Source: Roseivirga sp. (GTDB lineage Bacteria; Bacteroidota; Bacteroidia; Cytophagales; Cyclobacteriaceae). From it: a stretch of 64,000 bases of DNA. Of this stretch, positions 37,360 to 45,488 are shown in pieces. The notes under the pieces were generated by a model. The model saw nothing but the letters and a program-made list of their open reading frames with translations. It was not told the origin of the DNA and searched no databases. The translations under genes and the position numbers were made by a program. Every line of letters starts with the position of its first letter. Position 1 is the stretch's first letter. The DNA is taken from NCBI GenBank assembly GCA_018402485.1, contig JAGYIY010000001.1, positions 62,001 through 126,000 on the forward strand. Reading direction: 5' to 3'.

Positions 37360-38499
37360 TTACAGCGTGTTTCGCTCTTGTTGTTCTCTTTCAATCGCCT
37401 CAAATAAGGCTTTGAAGTTCCCTTTACCAAAGGATTGTGCCCCTTTTCTTTGAATGATTTCAAAAAACATGGTCGGACGGTCGAGTACTGGCTTGGTGAA
37501 AATTTGGAGCAAGTAGCCTTCATCATCTCTATCGATCAAAATATTTAGGGCTTTCAGTGGTTCAAGTTCTTCATCGATTTCCCCCACACGGTTTAGCACC
37601 GTATCGTAATATACTTCCGGTACTCTTAAAAACTCAACCCCACGTGCACGTAGTTCTGTTACGGTTTCAATGATATTATTGGTCGCTAACGCAATATGTT
37701 GCACACCTGCACCATTATAGAAATCTATGTATTCTTCAATCTGAGATTTTCTTTTCCCTTTGGCGGGCTCGTTAATTGGAAATTTAACCCGACCTGTTCC
37801 GTTGCTCATTACCTTACTCATTAAGGCCGTATATTCTGTTGAAATATCTTTATCATCGAAAGAAACCAACTGGGCGAAGCCCATCACCTTGGCGTAGAAT
37901 TCACACCATTTGTTCATTTCGCCCCAACCTACATTGCCTACCATATGGTCTATGAATCTAAGTCCAACTTCTGAAGGTTTGTAGTCTGAATCCCATGAAC
38001 GATAGCCAGGCAAAAAACAACCATCATATTGCTTTCGCTGAACGAAAATATGAACCGTTTCTCCATACGTATGAATTCCAGAACGTACTACAAAGCCATA
38101 CTCATCTTCCTCCTTTTGAGGTGGAAAATATGATTTAGCCCCTCTCGAAGTGGTCTCCTTCCAAGCCTTTTCAGCGTCATCTACCCAAAGGGCAATTACT
38201 TTTACCCCATCGCCATGGGCATTAATATGGGCATTAATAGGTCCGTCTGCAGCCAGGGGTGAGGTCAGCACCAAGCGGATTTTATCTTGTTGCAATACAT
38301 AAGAAACGCTGTTTTTTCTACCTGTTTCTAATCCGGCATACGCGATAGATTGAAAGCCAAATGCCGTTTTGTAAAAATGAGCTGCTTGCTTGGCATTCCC
38401 GACATACAGCTCCACATAATCTGTTCCGTGAATGGGCAAAAAGTCTTCTGCTTCACCAAAAATTTTCTTTCCTGAATAGGTTACATTTTCCTTTGACAT
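37360..38499 (-). CDS. hppD: 4-hydroxyphenylpyruvate dioxygenase
   Basis: 379 residues; converts 4-hydroxyphenylpyruvate to homogentisate with oxygen and Fe(II). It has two VOC-type domains. The Fe ligands are expected in DHMVGNV (His), QHIALATNN (His) and YLLQIFTKP followed by FFEIIQRKG (Glu). The C-terminal signature FFEIIQRKGAQSFGKGNFKALFEAIE is intact. It lies 12 bp after hmgA and 15 bp before fahA. Confidence 0.95.
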   Translation of the reverse strand: MSKENVTYSGKKIFGEAEDFLPIHGTDYVELYVGNAKQAAHFYKTAFGFQSIAYAGLETGRKNSVSYVLQQDKIRLVLTSPLAADGPINAHINAHGDGVKVIALWVDDAEKAWKETTSRGAKSYFPPQKEEDEYGFVVRSGIHTYGETVHIFVQRKQYDGCFLPGYRSWDSDYKPSEVGLRFIDHMVGNVGWGEMNKWCEFYAKVMGFAQLVSFDDKDISTEYTALMSKVMSNGTGRVKFPINEPAKGKRKSQIEEYIDFYNGAGVQHIALATNNIIETVTELRARGVEFLRVPEVYYDTVLNRVGEIDEELEPLKALNILIDRDDEGYLLQIFTKPVLDRPTMFFEIIQRKGAQSFGKGNFKALFEAIEREQQERNTL

Positions 38500-38511
38500 C
38501 TCACTATTTTT

Positions 38512-39675
38512 TTAATCTTTACTCAACCAGGATGTATGATAATCTTTTACTAAAATTTTCATGGCCGCTTCTGTTACTTTTAAAGGACGAAAAGTATCGA
38601 CCATAACAGCTAACTCTTCGGTGGCTTTCACACCTAAACTCCTTTCCATAGCTCCGGGGTGTGGCCCATGTGGGATACCCGCGGGGTGCAGGGTAATTTG
38701 TCCTCGCTCAATATTATTCCTACTCATAAAGTCACCATCCACATAATAGAGCACCTCATCAGAATCAATGTTGCTGTGATTGTACGGAGCTGGTACTGCC
38801 TCGGGGTGATAATCAAATAATCTTGGCACAAAAGAGCATACTACAAAAGCATCTGTTTCAAAGGTTTGATGCACGGGCGGTGGTTGATGAATGCGCCCAG
38901 TTATGGGTTCAAAATCATAAATTGAGAAGGCATAAGGAAAATTGTAGCCATCCCATCCCACCACATCGAAAGGATGCGAGGCATAGATGTACTCGTGTAT
39001 ATTGCCCTCTTTTTTTACTTTGATCATAAAATCACCTATTTCATCATGCGTCTCTAGGTTTTGAGGTTTTCTGATGTCTCTTTCACAAAAAGGAGCATGC
39101 TCCAGCAGTTGTCCAAAATGATTTCGGTAACGTTTTGGCGTGTACATGGGGCGAGCGGACTCGACAATAAATAATCTATTCTCTTCCGTTACAAAATGCA
39201 TTTGATGGATCATGCCGCGAGGAATGAGCAGATAATCTCCTTTGCCAAATGTAATATTACCCAAAAGCGTTTTAAGCTCACCTTTACCTTCGTGTACAAA
39301 AACCAATTCATCACAATCGACATTTTTGTAAAAATAATCTGTTTGGGATTTTTGCGGAGCTGCTAACACAATATGGCAGTCGTTATTGACCAAAACAGCA
39401 GTGCGGCTTTCTAAGTAATCGGCTTTTGGCGGCATATCAAATCCTTTTATACCCAACGAAAGCATGTTTTTTTCTACTGCAATTTTCGGTTGCACATCGT
39501 AAGACTTACGTACTTCCTTTACCTGCGTAGGGCGGTGGACATGATAAAGCAAGGATGACATTCCATCGAAGCCAATGGTACCAAACAATTGCTCATAATA
39601 ATAACCCCCATCATTCTTTTTGAAGGCGGTATGCCGCTTATGCGGAATATTTCCCAGTTGATGATAAAATGGCAT
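38512..39675 (-). CDS. hmgA: Homogentisate 1,2-dioxygenase
   Basis: 387 residues; opens the ring of homogentisate to maleylacetoacetate. Landmarks are PFYHQLGNIPHKRHT, HRPTQVKEVRKSYDV, GDYLLIPRGMIHQMHF, the PPPVHQTFETDAFVVCSF segment, DEVLYYVDGDFMSRN and HPAGIPHGPHPGAMERS. The His/Glu iron site is therefore complete. It heads the hmgA-hppD-fahA-flavin reductase-PorT run and is 43 bp downstream of the amino-acid dehydrogenase gene. Confidence 0.94.
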   Translation of the reverse strand: MPFYHQLGNIPHKRHTAFKKNDGGYYYEQLFGTIGFDGMSSLLYHVHRPTQVKEVRKSYDVQPKIAVEKNMLSLGIKGFDMPPKADYLESRTAVLVNNDCHIVLAAPQKSQTDYFYKNVDCDELVFVHEGKGELKTLLGNITFGKGDYLLIPRGMIHQMHFVTEENRLFIVESARPMYTPKRYRNHFGQLLEHAPFCERDIRKPQNLETHDEIGDFMIKVKKEGNIHEYIYASHPFDVVGWDGYNFPYAFSIYDFEPITGRIHQPPPVHQTFETDAFVVCSFVPRLFDYHPEAVPAPYNHSNIDSDEVLYYVDGDFMSRNNIERGQITLHPAGIPHGPHPGAMERSLGVKATEELAVMVDTFRPLKVTEAAMKILVKDYHTSWLSKD

Positions 39676-39718
39676 AATTCATTTTTTGTTTGTAAAACAC
39701 ATAGGCTTAGATAACAAA

Positions 39719-40945
39719 CTAAACCAATAAACGCAAGGCATTCTCCAATGCCCTTTTAGAAATACCCGTAGGTTTTTCCGACAGATCGAATACGTGTTGC
39801 ATGGCATTTCGAATGACTTTAGAAGTATCTTCAAAAATGGCCTCATCGGTCAAGGCTACTCCGCCCTGCATAAGATACGCAAAAACCCTTGCCATTCCAC
39901 AATTCGCTATAAAATCTGGAATTACCGACAAATGCTCATCTGCATACAGGCCTGTGGCACCAAAAAATATCTCTGGATCATTAAAGGGAACATTTGCCCC
40001 ACAAGAAATTACTTCTAAATGGCTTTGAATCATACGACTTACCTGATCTCGTGTAATCAATCTTGAGCCTGCTGCCGGGATAAAAATCTCAAAATCTAGG
40101 TCCCATATTTCTTTATTGATTTGCTCATAACTCAGCATTTCATCCGACACCAATTGATTTCCATTTCTATTCAAAAAAAGGGTTCGGATTTCCTCTAGAC
40201 TGAAGCCCTCTTGTTTACAAATCCCCCCGCCTCGATCAATAATACCCACCACTTTCACGCCCATCTGCGCCAAATAAAACCCTGCAGCTGCTCCCACATT
40301 TCCCCAACCCTGTATGACCGCTCTTTTGCTTTTGTAATTTCCTCCCCAAATATTATAGAAATGATGAATGGACTCTGCCACACCATAACCTGTAATCATA
40401 TCGGCAATTTTGTACTTTCGAGAAGCGTCCGGTGTAAAAAAAGGGTTTTCAATCACCTTGACCACCCCGTTGCGCAATTGACCAATTCGATTGATTTTAG
40501 AGGCTTCGTTGGGCTTAAAGTGGCCATTAAAAACCCCTTCTTGCGGATGCCAAATACCTGCCTCTTCCGTCATGGCAATGACCTCATCCACCTCATCCAC
40601 ATTCATGTCGCCACCTGTACCATAGTAAAACTTTAACAAGGGACTAACGGCATGGAACCAACGCCTAAGTACTCCCTCCTTCCTTGGATCTTCAGGATCA
40701 AAATTGATACCCGATTTAGCACCTCCTATGGGCGGACCCGATACCGTAAACTTCACCTCCATGGTCTTGGCCAATGATTCAACCTCTCGCTGGTTCAGCC
40801 CCTTGCGCATACGCGTTCCTCCTCCTGCAGCGCCTCCTCTCAAAGAATTGATCACCACCCAACCTTGGGCTTCGGTCTCAGGATCGTTCCATTCAAAAAC
40901 AATCTCTGGTATTTTGTTTTCGAAAGCAGACATTAACTTTTGCAT
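39719..40945 (-). CDS. Glu/Leu/Phe/Val-type amino-acid dehydrogenase
   Basis: 408 residues. The N-terminal domain has GGAAGGGTRMRKG, the catalytic segment GPPIGGAKSGINFDPEDP (usual form PxGGxKGG) and YYGTGGDMNVDEVDEVIAMT; the Rossmann domain has AVIQGWGNVGAAAGFYLAQMG. The GGAKSGI and GGDMN variants differ from typical glutamate dehydrogenases, so the amino-acid substrate is not clear. Being first in a tyrosine degradation run next to an Lrp/AsnC regulator, it may deaminate phenylalanine or tyrosine to the phenylpyruvates. That is inference. A strong -7 box lies 22 bp upstream. Confidence 0.87.
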   Translation of the reverse strand: MQKLMSAFENKIPEIVFEWNDPETEAQGWVVINSLRGGAAGGGTRMRKGLNQREVESLAKTMEVKFTVSGPPIGGAKSGINFDPEDPRKEGVLRRWFHAVSPLLKFYYGTGGDMNVDEVDEVIAMTEEAGIWHPQEGVFNGHFKPNEASKINRIGQLRNGVVKVIENPFFTPDASRKYKIADMITGYGVAESIHHFYNIWGGNYKSKRAVIQGWGNVGAAAGFYLAQMGVKVVGIIDRGGGICKQEGFSLEEIRTLFLNRNGNQLVSDEMLSYEQINKEIWDLDFEIFIPAAGSRLITRDQVSRMIQSHLEVISCGANVPFNDPEIFFGATGLYADEHLSVIPDFIANCGMARVFAYLMQGGVALTDEAIFEDTSKVIRNAMQHVFDLSEKPTGISKRALENALRLLV

Positions 40946-40966
40946 AGGCTATTTTTTGAGCTTTTT

Positions 40967-40997
40967 ACAAAGTTAATCGAATCGATAGACACTTTGT
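40967..40997. promoter_or_regulatory. Promoter and nested inverted repeats between the dehydrogenase and Lrp genes
   Basis: ACAAAGT (40967-40973) and ACTTTGT (40991-40997) are inverted copies 17 bases apart. Between them lies the palindrome ATCGA-A-TCGAT (40976-40986). On the minus strand TAACTTTG (complement of 40968-40975) is an exact -7 element for the dehydrogenase, so a protein bound here would cover the promoter. A good TTG at -33 is absent, which suggests activation or regulation. The divergent Lrp/AsnC protein is the natural ligand. Confidence 0.5.
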
Positions 40998-41095
40998 CAC
41001 TTATTCTTTACCTATGAGTATATTTAGATAATTTTTCTGCTTATACTAATTAATAAAGAATTTACCGATATTTATGGGTCTGAATTCAAAGCCCA

Positions 41096-41581
41096 ATGGA
41101 AAAAATTACCATAGATAAACTAGACATTACGGATATCAAAATATTGGAGATTCTTCAACAAGATGCACGTATTACTACGAAAGCAATGGCTGAGCAACTG
41201 CACCTTTCTACGACTCCTGTTTTTGAACGCGTAAAGAAACTGGAAAAATCAGGATGGATAAAAAAATATGTAGCCTTGGTGAATCATAAAAAGATGGGGT
41301 TGAGTTTGGTTGCCTTCATTTCCATCAGCCTCACCAAGCATTCACGTTCCTACTTAGATCAATTCGTAAAGGAAGTTAATCAATACAAAGAGGTAATGGA
41401 ATGTTATCACATCGCAGGAAACTTTGACTTCATCCTTAAAGTAATTGTTAAGGACATGGAAGCTTATGAAACCTTTGTACTCACTAAACTATCTAACATA
41501 GCCAACTTAGGTCGAGTACAAAGTTCTTTTGTGCTTTCTGTCAACATTCACACCACGGCCTATGCGGTTCCAAAAAATTAA
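41096..41581 (+). CDS. Lrp/AsnC family transcriptional regulator
   Basis: 161 residues. The N-terminal winged helix-turn-helix covers about residues 8-60 (LDITDIKILEILQQDARITT, MAEQLHLSTTPVFERVKKLE), and the RAM/AsnC ligand domain follows (ISLTKHSRSYLDQFVKEVNQ, VMECYHIAGNFDFILKVIVKDME). It is expected to bind an amino acid and control the divergent dehydrogenase and homogentisate genes and possibly itself. Its stop codon overlaps the SDR gene stop by 4 bp. Confidence 0.93.
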   Translation: MEKITIDKLDITDIKILEILQQDARITTKAMAEQLHLSTTPVFERVKKLEKSGWIKKYVALVNHKKMGLSLVAFISISLTKHSRSYLDQFVKEVNQYKEVMECYHIAGNFDFILKVIVKDMEAYETFVLTKLSNIANLGRVQSSFVLSVNIHTTAYAVPKN

Positions 41582-42345
41582 ATGGTAAAGCCTCCATCGG
41601 CTGTCATCACTGCCCCCGTGACAAATGATGCTGAAGGGCTAGCCAAATACAAAGCTAAACCTGCAATATGCTCTGGTTCAGCCATCAAGGGCAAGGCCTG
41701 CTTGTTCATGACCATTTTTACAATCCTTTCATCAGCTGTCAAAGCCTCGCTGAATTTTGTTTTTACCAAACCCGGACATATGACATTGGCCCTAATATGA
41801 TGCGCCCCCCACTCTTTAGCCATCACTTTTGTGAGCTGAATCAGTGCCGATTTACTCACAGAATACAAGCCTAAACCTTTGCCGGGACTAATTCCCTCTA
41901 TGCTGCTGATATTTACAATTGAGCCTCCTCCTCGAGACTTCATACTGTCTAGGCAATGCTTAGCCAATTCCAAGGGACCTTTGACATTTATGTTCATGAT
42001 TTTATCAAAAGCAGCCTCATCTGCATCCTCTACAGGACCGAACACCGGATTAACAGCAGCATTATTCACCACAATATCTACTCCTCCATAGGTAGCAATT
42101 ACACCCTTAGCCAAAGCAGATATCGCCTCCATATCACCCATGTGGCAAGATGTGGCAGACGCTTGATGGCCAATTTTTTGAATAGCCTCTGCAACTTCAT
42201 CTACGGCTTCTTGCTTTCTACTGGAAACCACAACATGGGCACCATGGGAAGCCAAAGTCTCGGCTATGGCTCTGCCAATGCCTTTACTAGCTCCTGTCAC
42301 AATGGCCACTTTATTCCTTAAGTCAAATGGTTCGTTCATTTTCAT
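41578..42345 (-). CDS. Short-chain dehydrogenase/reductase (SDR)
   Basis: 255 residues from the ATG at 42345; a TTG three codons earlier is less likely. Classical SDR: NAD(P) motif TGASKGIGRA, NNAAVNPVFG, catalytic Ser in VNISSIEG, Tyr-x-x-x-Lys in YSVSKSALIQL, and the C-terminal SPSASFVTGAVMTADGGF. The substrate is unknown. It is divergent from an MDR reductase, with a 19-bp palindrome in between. Confidence 0.92.
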   Translation of the reverse strand: MKMNEPFDLRNKVAIVTGASKGIGRAIAETLASHGAHVVVSSRKQEAVDEVAEAIQKIGHQASATSCHMGDMEAISALAKGVIATYGGVDIVVNNAAVNPVFGPVEDADEAAFDKIMNINVKGPLELAKHCLDSMKSRGGGSIVNISSIEGISPGKGLGLYSVSKSALIQLTKVMAKEWGAHHIRANVICPGLVKTKFSEALTADERIVKMVMNKQALPLMAEPEHIAGLALYLASPSASFVTGAVMTADGGFTI

Positions 42346-42407
42346 AAAAATCAAATGTTTATCGCGATTGTAAGATAATTATTTTAAATTAGTATGCATG
42401 ACGAGTA

Positions 42408-42426
42408 TTTATGCAAATTGCATAAA
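42408..42426. promoter_or_regulatory. 19-bp perfect palindrome between divergent SDR and MDR genes
   Basis: TTTATGCAA-A-TTGCATAAA has nine-base perfect arms around a single A. It lies 28 bp before the MDR start and 62 bp before the SDR start, with no T run. It looks like an operator for a dimeric repressor controlling one or both genes. Confidence 0.5.
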
Positions 42427-42454
42427 ACTACTTTAAACCTTTAATCTCATTTAC

Positions 42455-43426
42455 ATGAAAGCCTTACTTTTTGAAAAACCCGGAAAGCCCCTTGAAGTCT
42501 TACAAATCAAAAACATGGAACAACCCAGGCCGGGAAAAGGCGAGGTATTGATCAAAGTTCGCAAGGCCAACATCATTCCTGCCGATATTATGTTTATTCA
42601 AGGTATGTATGGTTTACAACCTGATCTGCCTCAAATAGCAGGGTTTGAAGCTACAGGAAGCATTGAGGGCATTGGAAATGAGGTTGCCTTACCTGTAGGC
42701 ATTGATGTAATTTTTACTGCCAGCGGCACATGGGCAGAGTATGTTTGCGTAGATGCGCGTTCGGTTATTCCAAAACCTAAAGCAATGGACGACGAAGTAG
42801 CATGTCAGGCCTTCGTCAACCCGTTAACTGCTTTTGGCATGCTTCAGGAATCTGCACTTGAGGCAGGGGACTGGCTACTATTGACTGCAGCTAATTCTGC
42901 TTTTAGTAAGCTGGTGATACAATTGGCTGTTAAGCGAGAGATTCAAGTTATCGGTACGGTACGAAGTGACGACCAAAAGCAAGCCCTTTTGGAACTTGGC
43001 GCAAAGCATGTAATCAATTCAGAAACAGAAAATATTTACAAGAGTGTAAAGAGGGTAACGGAAGGCGCTTTTATTAAAGCGGCTTTCGATGCCGTTGGAG
43101 GGGCTTTAGGCGATCAAGTATTGAATGTACTTCAAGGTAACGGACAGCTGTTTGTCTATGGTGCCTTAAGTTTGAAACCGATCCCCGTAAATAGCGGGTT
43201 GATGATCTTTAAAAACCTTCACATCAAAGGTTTTTGGTTGAGCAATTGGCTGATGAGCTTGAGCAAGGAAGAACGCAGTGAGGTGATACCTGAGGTACTG
43301 AATTTACTGGCAAGTCAATCTTTGAAAACCCATGTAGAAGCAGAATACAGGTTAGAAGATTTTGCAAAAGCCATCGCTCACATGGAAAAGCCTGGTAGAA
43401 ATGGAAAGGTACTCTTCAGTTTTTAA
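42455..43426 (+). CDS. MDR-family reductase (quinone oxidoreductase / enoyl-ACP reductase-like)
   Basis: 323 residues of the medium-chain dehydrogenase/reductase group. The N-terminal GroES-like part (MKALLFEKPGKPLEVLQIK, PGKGEVLIKVRKANIIPADI, QIAGFEATGSIEGIG) lacks the catalytic and structural zinc cysteines. It resembles MECR (trans-2-enoyl-CoA/ACP reductase) and quinone oxidoreductases. The cofactor domain has LLLTAANSAFSKLVIQLA and IGTVRSDDQKQALLELGAKHVI. The stop is 1 bp from that of the convergent TIGR03643 gene. Confidence 0.88.
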   Translation: MKALLFEKPGKPLEVLQIKNMEQPRPGKGEVLIKVRKANIIPADIMFIQGMYGLQPDLPQIAGFEATGSIEGIGNEVALPVGIDVIFTASGTWAEYVCVDARSVIPKPKAMDDEVACQAFVNPLTAFGMLQESALEAGDWLLLTAANSAFSKLVIQLAVKREIQVIGTVRSDDQKQALLELGAKHVINSETENIYKSVKRVTEGAFIKAAFDAVGGALGDQVLNVLQGNGQLFVYGALSLKPIPVNSGLMIFKNLHIKGFWLSNWLMSLSKEERSEVIPEVLNLLASQSLKTHVEAEYRLEDFAKAIAHMEKPGRNGKVLFSF

Positions 43427-43427
43427 A

Positions 43428-43709
43428 TCAACGTTTGGTAATTTTATTACCTGAGATGGCTTTTTGACGTGAACATTTAAAGCGTTTGGAAGTGACAAAT
43501 GCTTTGTGCTTGGTTTTACGACCCTGAACACGCTTTCGCCACATGCGAAAAGAGGAGCTTTTCATTTCCTTTCGCATGATTTCAATGACCTCTTGCTCAG
43601 ATAGCCCAAACTGTAACATAATGACATCGAAGGACGTTCGGTCTTCCCATGCCATTTCCACTATGCGATCTATGGCTTCTGCGGTAATTTTTTTTTGAGA
43701 CACCTTCAT
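43428..43709 (-). CDS. TIGR03643 (DUF2805) family protein
   Basis: 93 residues from the ATG at 43709 (an ATG at 43724 would add five). Landmarks are AIDRIVEMAWEDRTSFDVIMLQFG, LSEQEVIEIMRKEMKSSSFRMWRKRVQGRKTKH, a helix-turn-helix-like core, and a very basic C-terminus. The family is widespread and often near photolyase or cryptochrome genes, none of which is here. Probably nucleic-acid binding; the function is unknown. Confidence 0.85.
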   Translation of the reverse strand: MKVSQKKITAEAIDRIVEMAWEDRTSFDVIMLQFGLSEQEVIEIMRKEMKSSSFRMWRKRVQGRKTKHKAFVTSKRFKCSRQKAISGNKITKR

Positions 43710-43746
43710 ACCTATAAAATACATGCGGTTACAAATTGTTTAACTC

Positions 43747-43791
43747 CCCCTCAAAAACTTATACTTACCCATAGGCCTTTGAGGGGTTTTT
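43747..43791 (+). terminator. Terminator facing the plus strand beyond the TIGR03643 gene
   Basis: CCCCTCAAA (43747-43755) pairs with TTTGAGGGG (43778-43786) and is followed by TTTTT on the plus strand. The nearest plus-strand gene ends at 43426, so a transcript from the MDR gene would run antisense across TIGR03643 before stopping here. The minus strand has no T run after the stem. Confidence 0.55.
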
Positions 43792-43977
43792 CAACCATCT
43801 AAATAGGATTATTGCTAAACTTGTGATCTATTCGTGCAAAGCACAACCATTTTAGCCAGGACATTTTTTTTTTCAGCCACCTTTATTTTCATAACTAGTG
43901 GATTAGAAATAATATGCTCTAGCGTAAATTCAGCTACCAAAAAAGACACCTGCCAACATATAAATGAATAGGCAAGC

Positions 43978-44985
43978 TTACTTGGTCTTTTTTATATGGT
44001 ATTCCTCCTCATAGTATGCCATTATGGGCTTAAATGGGCCGTATTTATGCTGTTCTATACCAAAAGGGTCTGCATAAGGCCCATAGGGAGTTGAAACTGG
44101 TTTTAGTTTTTTATCAGGAAAATCTACTTCAGTATTCGCTTTTTTAGGTCTTTCAAAACTATTGATATACGCTGCCACATGGAAGGCTTCTTCATCGCTT
44201 AAAACGGGACTATCGTAAGTAGCCTCCAAGTAGGGCATATTTCCTTTTATAAATTGTGCTGCTGTAATCACACGATGCATACCCGCTCCATGGTTGAAAG
44301 AGTGTTCACCCCACAATGGAGGGTAAACATACATCCCCTCTGCATTTGGCCTTTGTCCTTGCCCATCTTCGCCATGGCAAACCATACAATGTTTTTCAAA
44401 AACAGATTTCCCAAGGTCGATATCCGCCTTCACTTCTGGTATTTTTAAGCTCAAAAACCCTTTGTACTTCTTTTGTTCACTATCGGGCACATCATCACTC
44501 AACCAAGCCATATAAGCTAGCATACCTTTCATTTCTTCACTCGCGTGCGGTATTTTTCGTCCGTTCATACTTCGTTCCATGCAACCATCGATGCGTTCTT
44601 CTATGGTCCCCATTTTATTTTCGCGTCCTCTAAACTGTGGGAAACGTTTATACACACCTACAAAGCTCCCTGCAGCTGGCTTTGTTCCTGCTTGGAGGTG
44701 GCAATTTTGACAAGTGAGCATATTTCCTGCAAAACGATTTTCAGAATCTTTCGCAAGGGGGCCTATAATTTCTGGAGTTCTCGTTATCAGATCATACCCC
44801 AATCTGATCAGCTCAGCATTGGGTTCATTATCCAGCATGTCAATGGTTTTAGGTTGCCATTCGGATGGTTCTTCTCGCTGTGGCATTAGAGATTCCGAGT
44901 CAGGAGGATTCAATATTTGCCAAAAAGCCCATAAAAATATTAGAATTGCAAGGGCAGCAAAAATGCCTACCAAACGAAGGATCAT
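43978..44985 (-). CDS. Dihaem cytochrome c, TsdA-like thiosulfate dehydrogenase
   Basis: 335 residues from the ATG at 44985; a TTG seven codons earlier is possible. An N-terminal membrane anchor or uncleaved signal covers residues 1-22. Two haem-binding sites are visible, CQNCH and CMVCH. After the first, the block PQFRGRENKMGTIEERIDGC places a Cys 39 residues past the haem His, as for the unusual His/Cys ligation of TsdA (thiosulfate to tetrathionate, or the reverse). A Met in KGNMP is a likely second ligand for haem 2. The role fits its YeeE/YedE, CstB-like and SulP neighbours. A SoxA-type role is less likely. Confidence 0.82.
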   Translation of the reverse strand: MILRLVGIFAALAILIFLWAFWQILNPPDSESLMPQREEPSEWQPKTIDMLDNEPNAELIRLGYDLITRTPEIIGPLAKDSENRFAGNMLTCQNCHLQAGTKPAAGSFVGVYKRFPQFRGRENKMGTIEERIDGCMERSMNGRKIPHASEEMKGMLAYMAWLSDDVPDSEQKKYKGFLSLKIPEVKADIDLGKSVFEKHCMVCHGEDGQGQRPNAEGMYVYPPLWGEHSFNHGAGMHRVITAAQFIKGNMPYLEATYDSPVLSDEEAFHVAAYINSFERPKKANTEVDFPDKKLKPVSTPYGPYADPFGIEQHKYGPFKPIMAYYEEEYHIKKTK

Positions 44986-45066
44986 ATTTAAACTTTTGCT
45001 GGTCAATTCATGGAAAAGTTATGCATATTTTCGAAAGAAATCTACAGCGCAAGCAAATCGATTACA

Positions 45067-45480
45067 CTAATGGGGTAGTTTATGACGTACCAAACCATAA
45101 AAATATGTTCCAGCTAAACCAGAAAGAATTGCAATACTAATTACCCATACGCCATTTCCCAACAAAATAAACATGGGACCGGGACAGGCACCTGTAAGTG
45201 CCCAGCCCAAACCAAAGAGCGTTCCTCCTATCAAATAACGTGGTATAGAAAAAGGTTTATTCGGAATATGAATGATTTCACCAGAAATAGATTTCATTCG
45301 GGTACGTTTGATGTACTGATTAACACCTACGCCTAAGACAACAGCTGACCCTATGACACCATACATGTGGAACGATTGAAACATGAACATTTCATATATC
45401 CTATACCAAGAAATAATCTCAGCTTTGGTGAGTGTTACACCAAACAAAACTCCCAGTGCAATGTATTTCAGATACTTCAT
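45067..45480 (-). CDS. YeeE/YedE family membrane protein, small half (DUF6691-like)
   Basis: 137 residues with about four membrane helices. The motif LGWALTGACPGPMFILLG carries the conserved Cys of the family. YeeE/YedE (TsuA) proteins move thiosulfate or other reactive sulfur species through Cys relay sites. Here the family is split into two adjacent genes, this being the shorter C-terminal-like half. It lies 8 bp after the larger half and 81 bp before the cytochrome gene. Confidence 0.88.
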   Translation of the reverse strand: MKYLKYIALGVLFGVTLTKAEIISWYRIYEMFMFQSFHMYGVIGSAVVLGVGVNQYIKRTRMKSISGEIIHIPNKPFSIPRYLIGGTLFGLGWALTGACPGPMFILLGNGVWVISIAILSGLAGTYFYGLVRHKLPH

Positions 45481-45488
45481 AATAGCTT

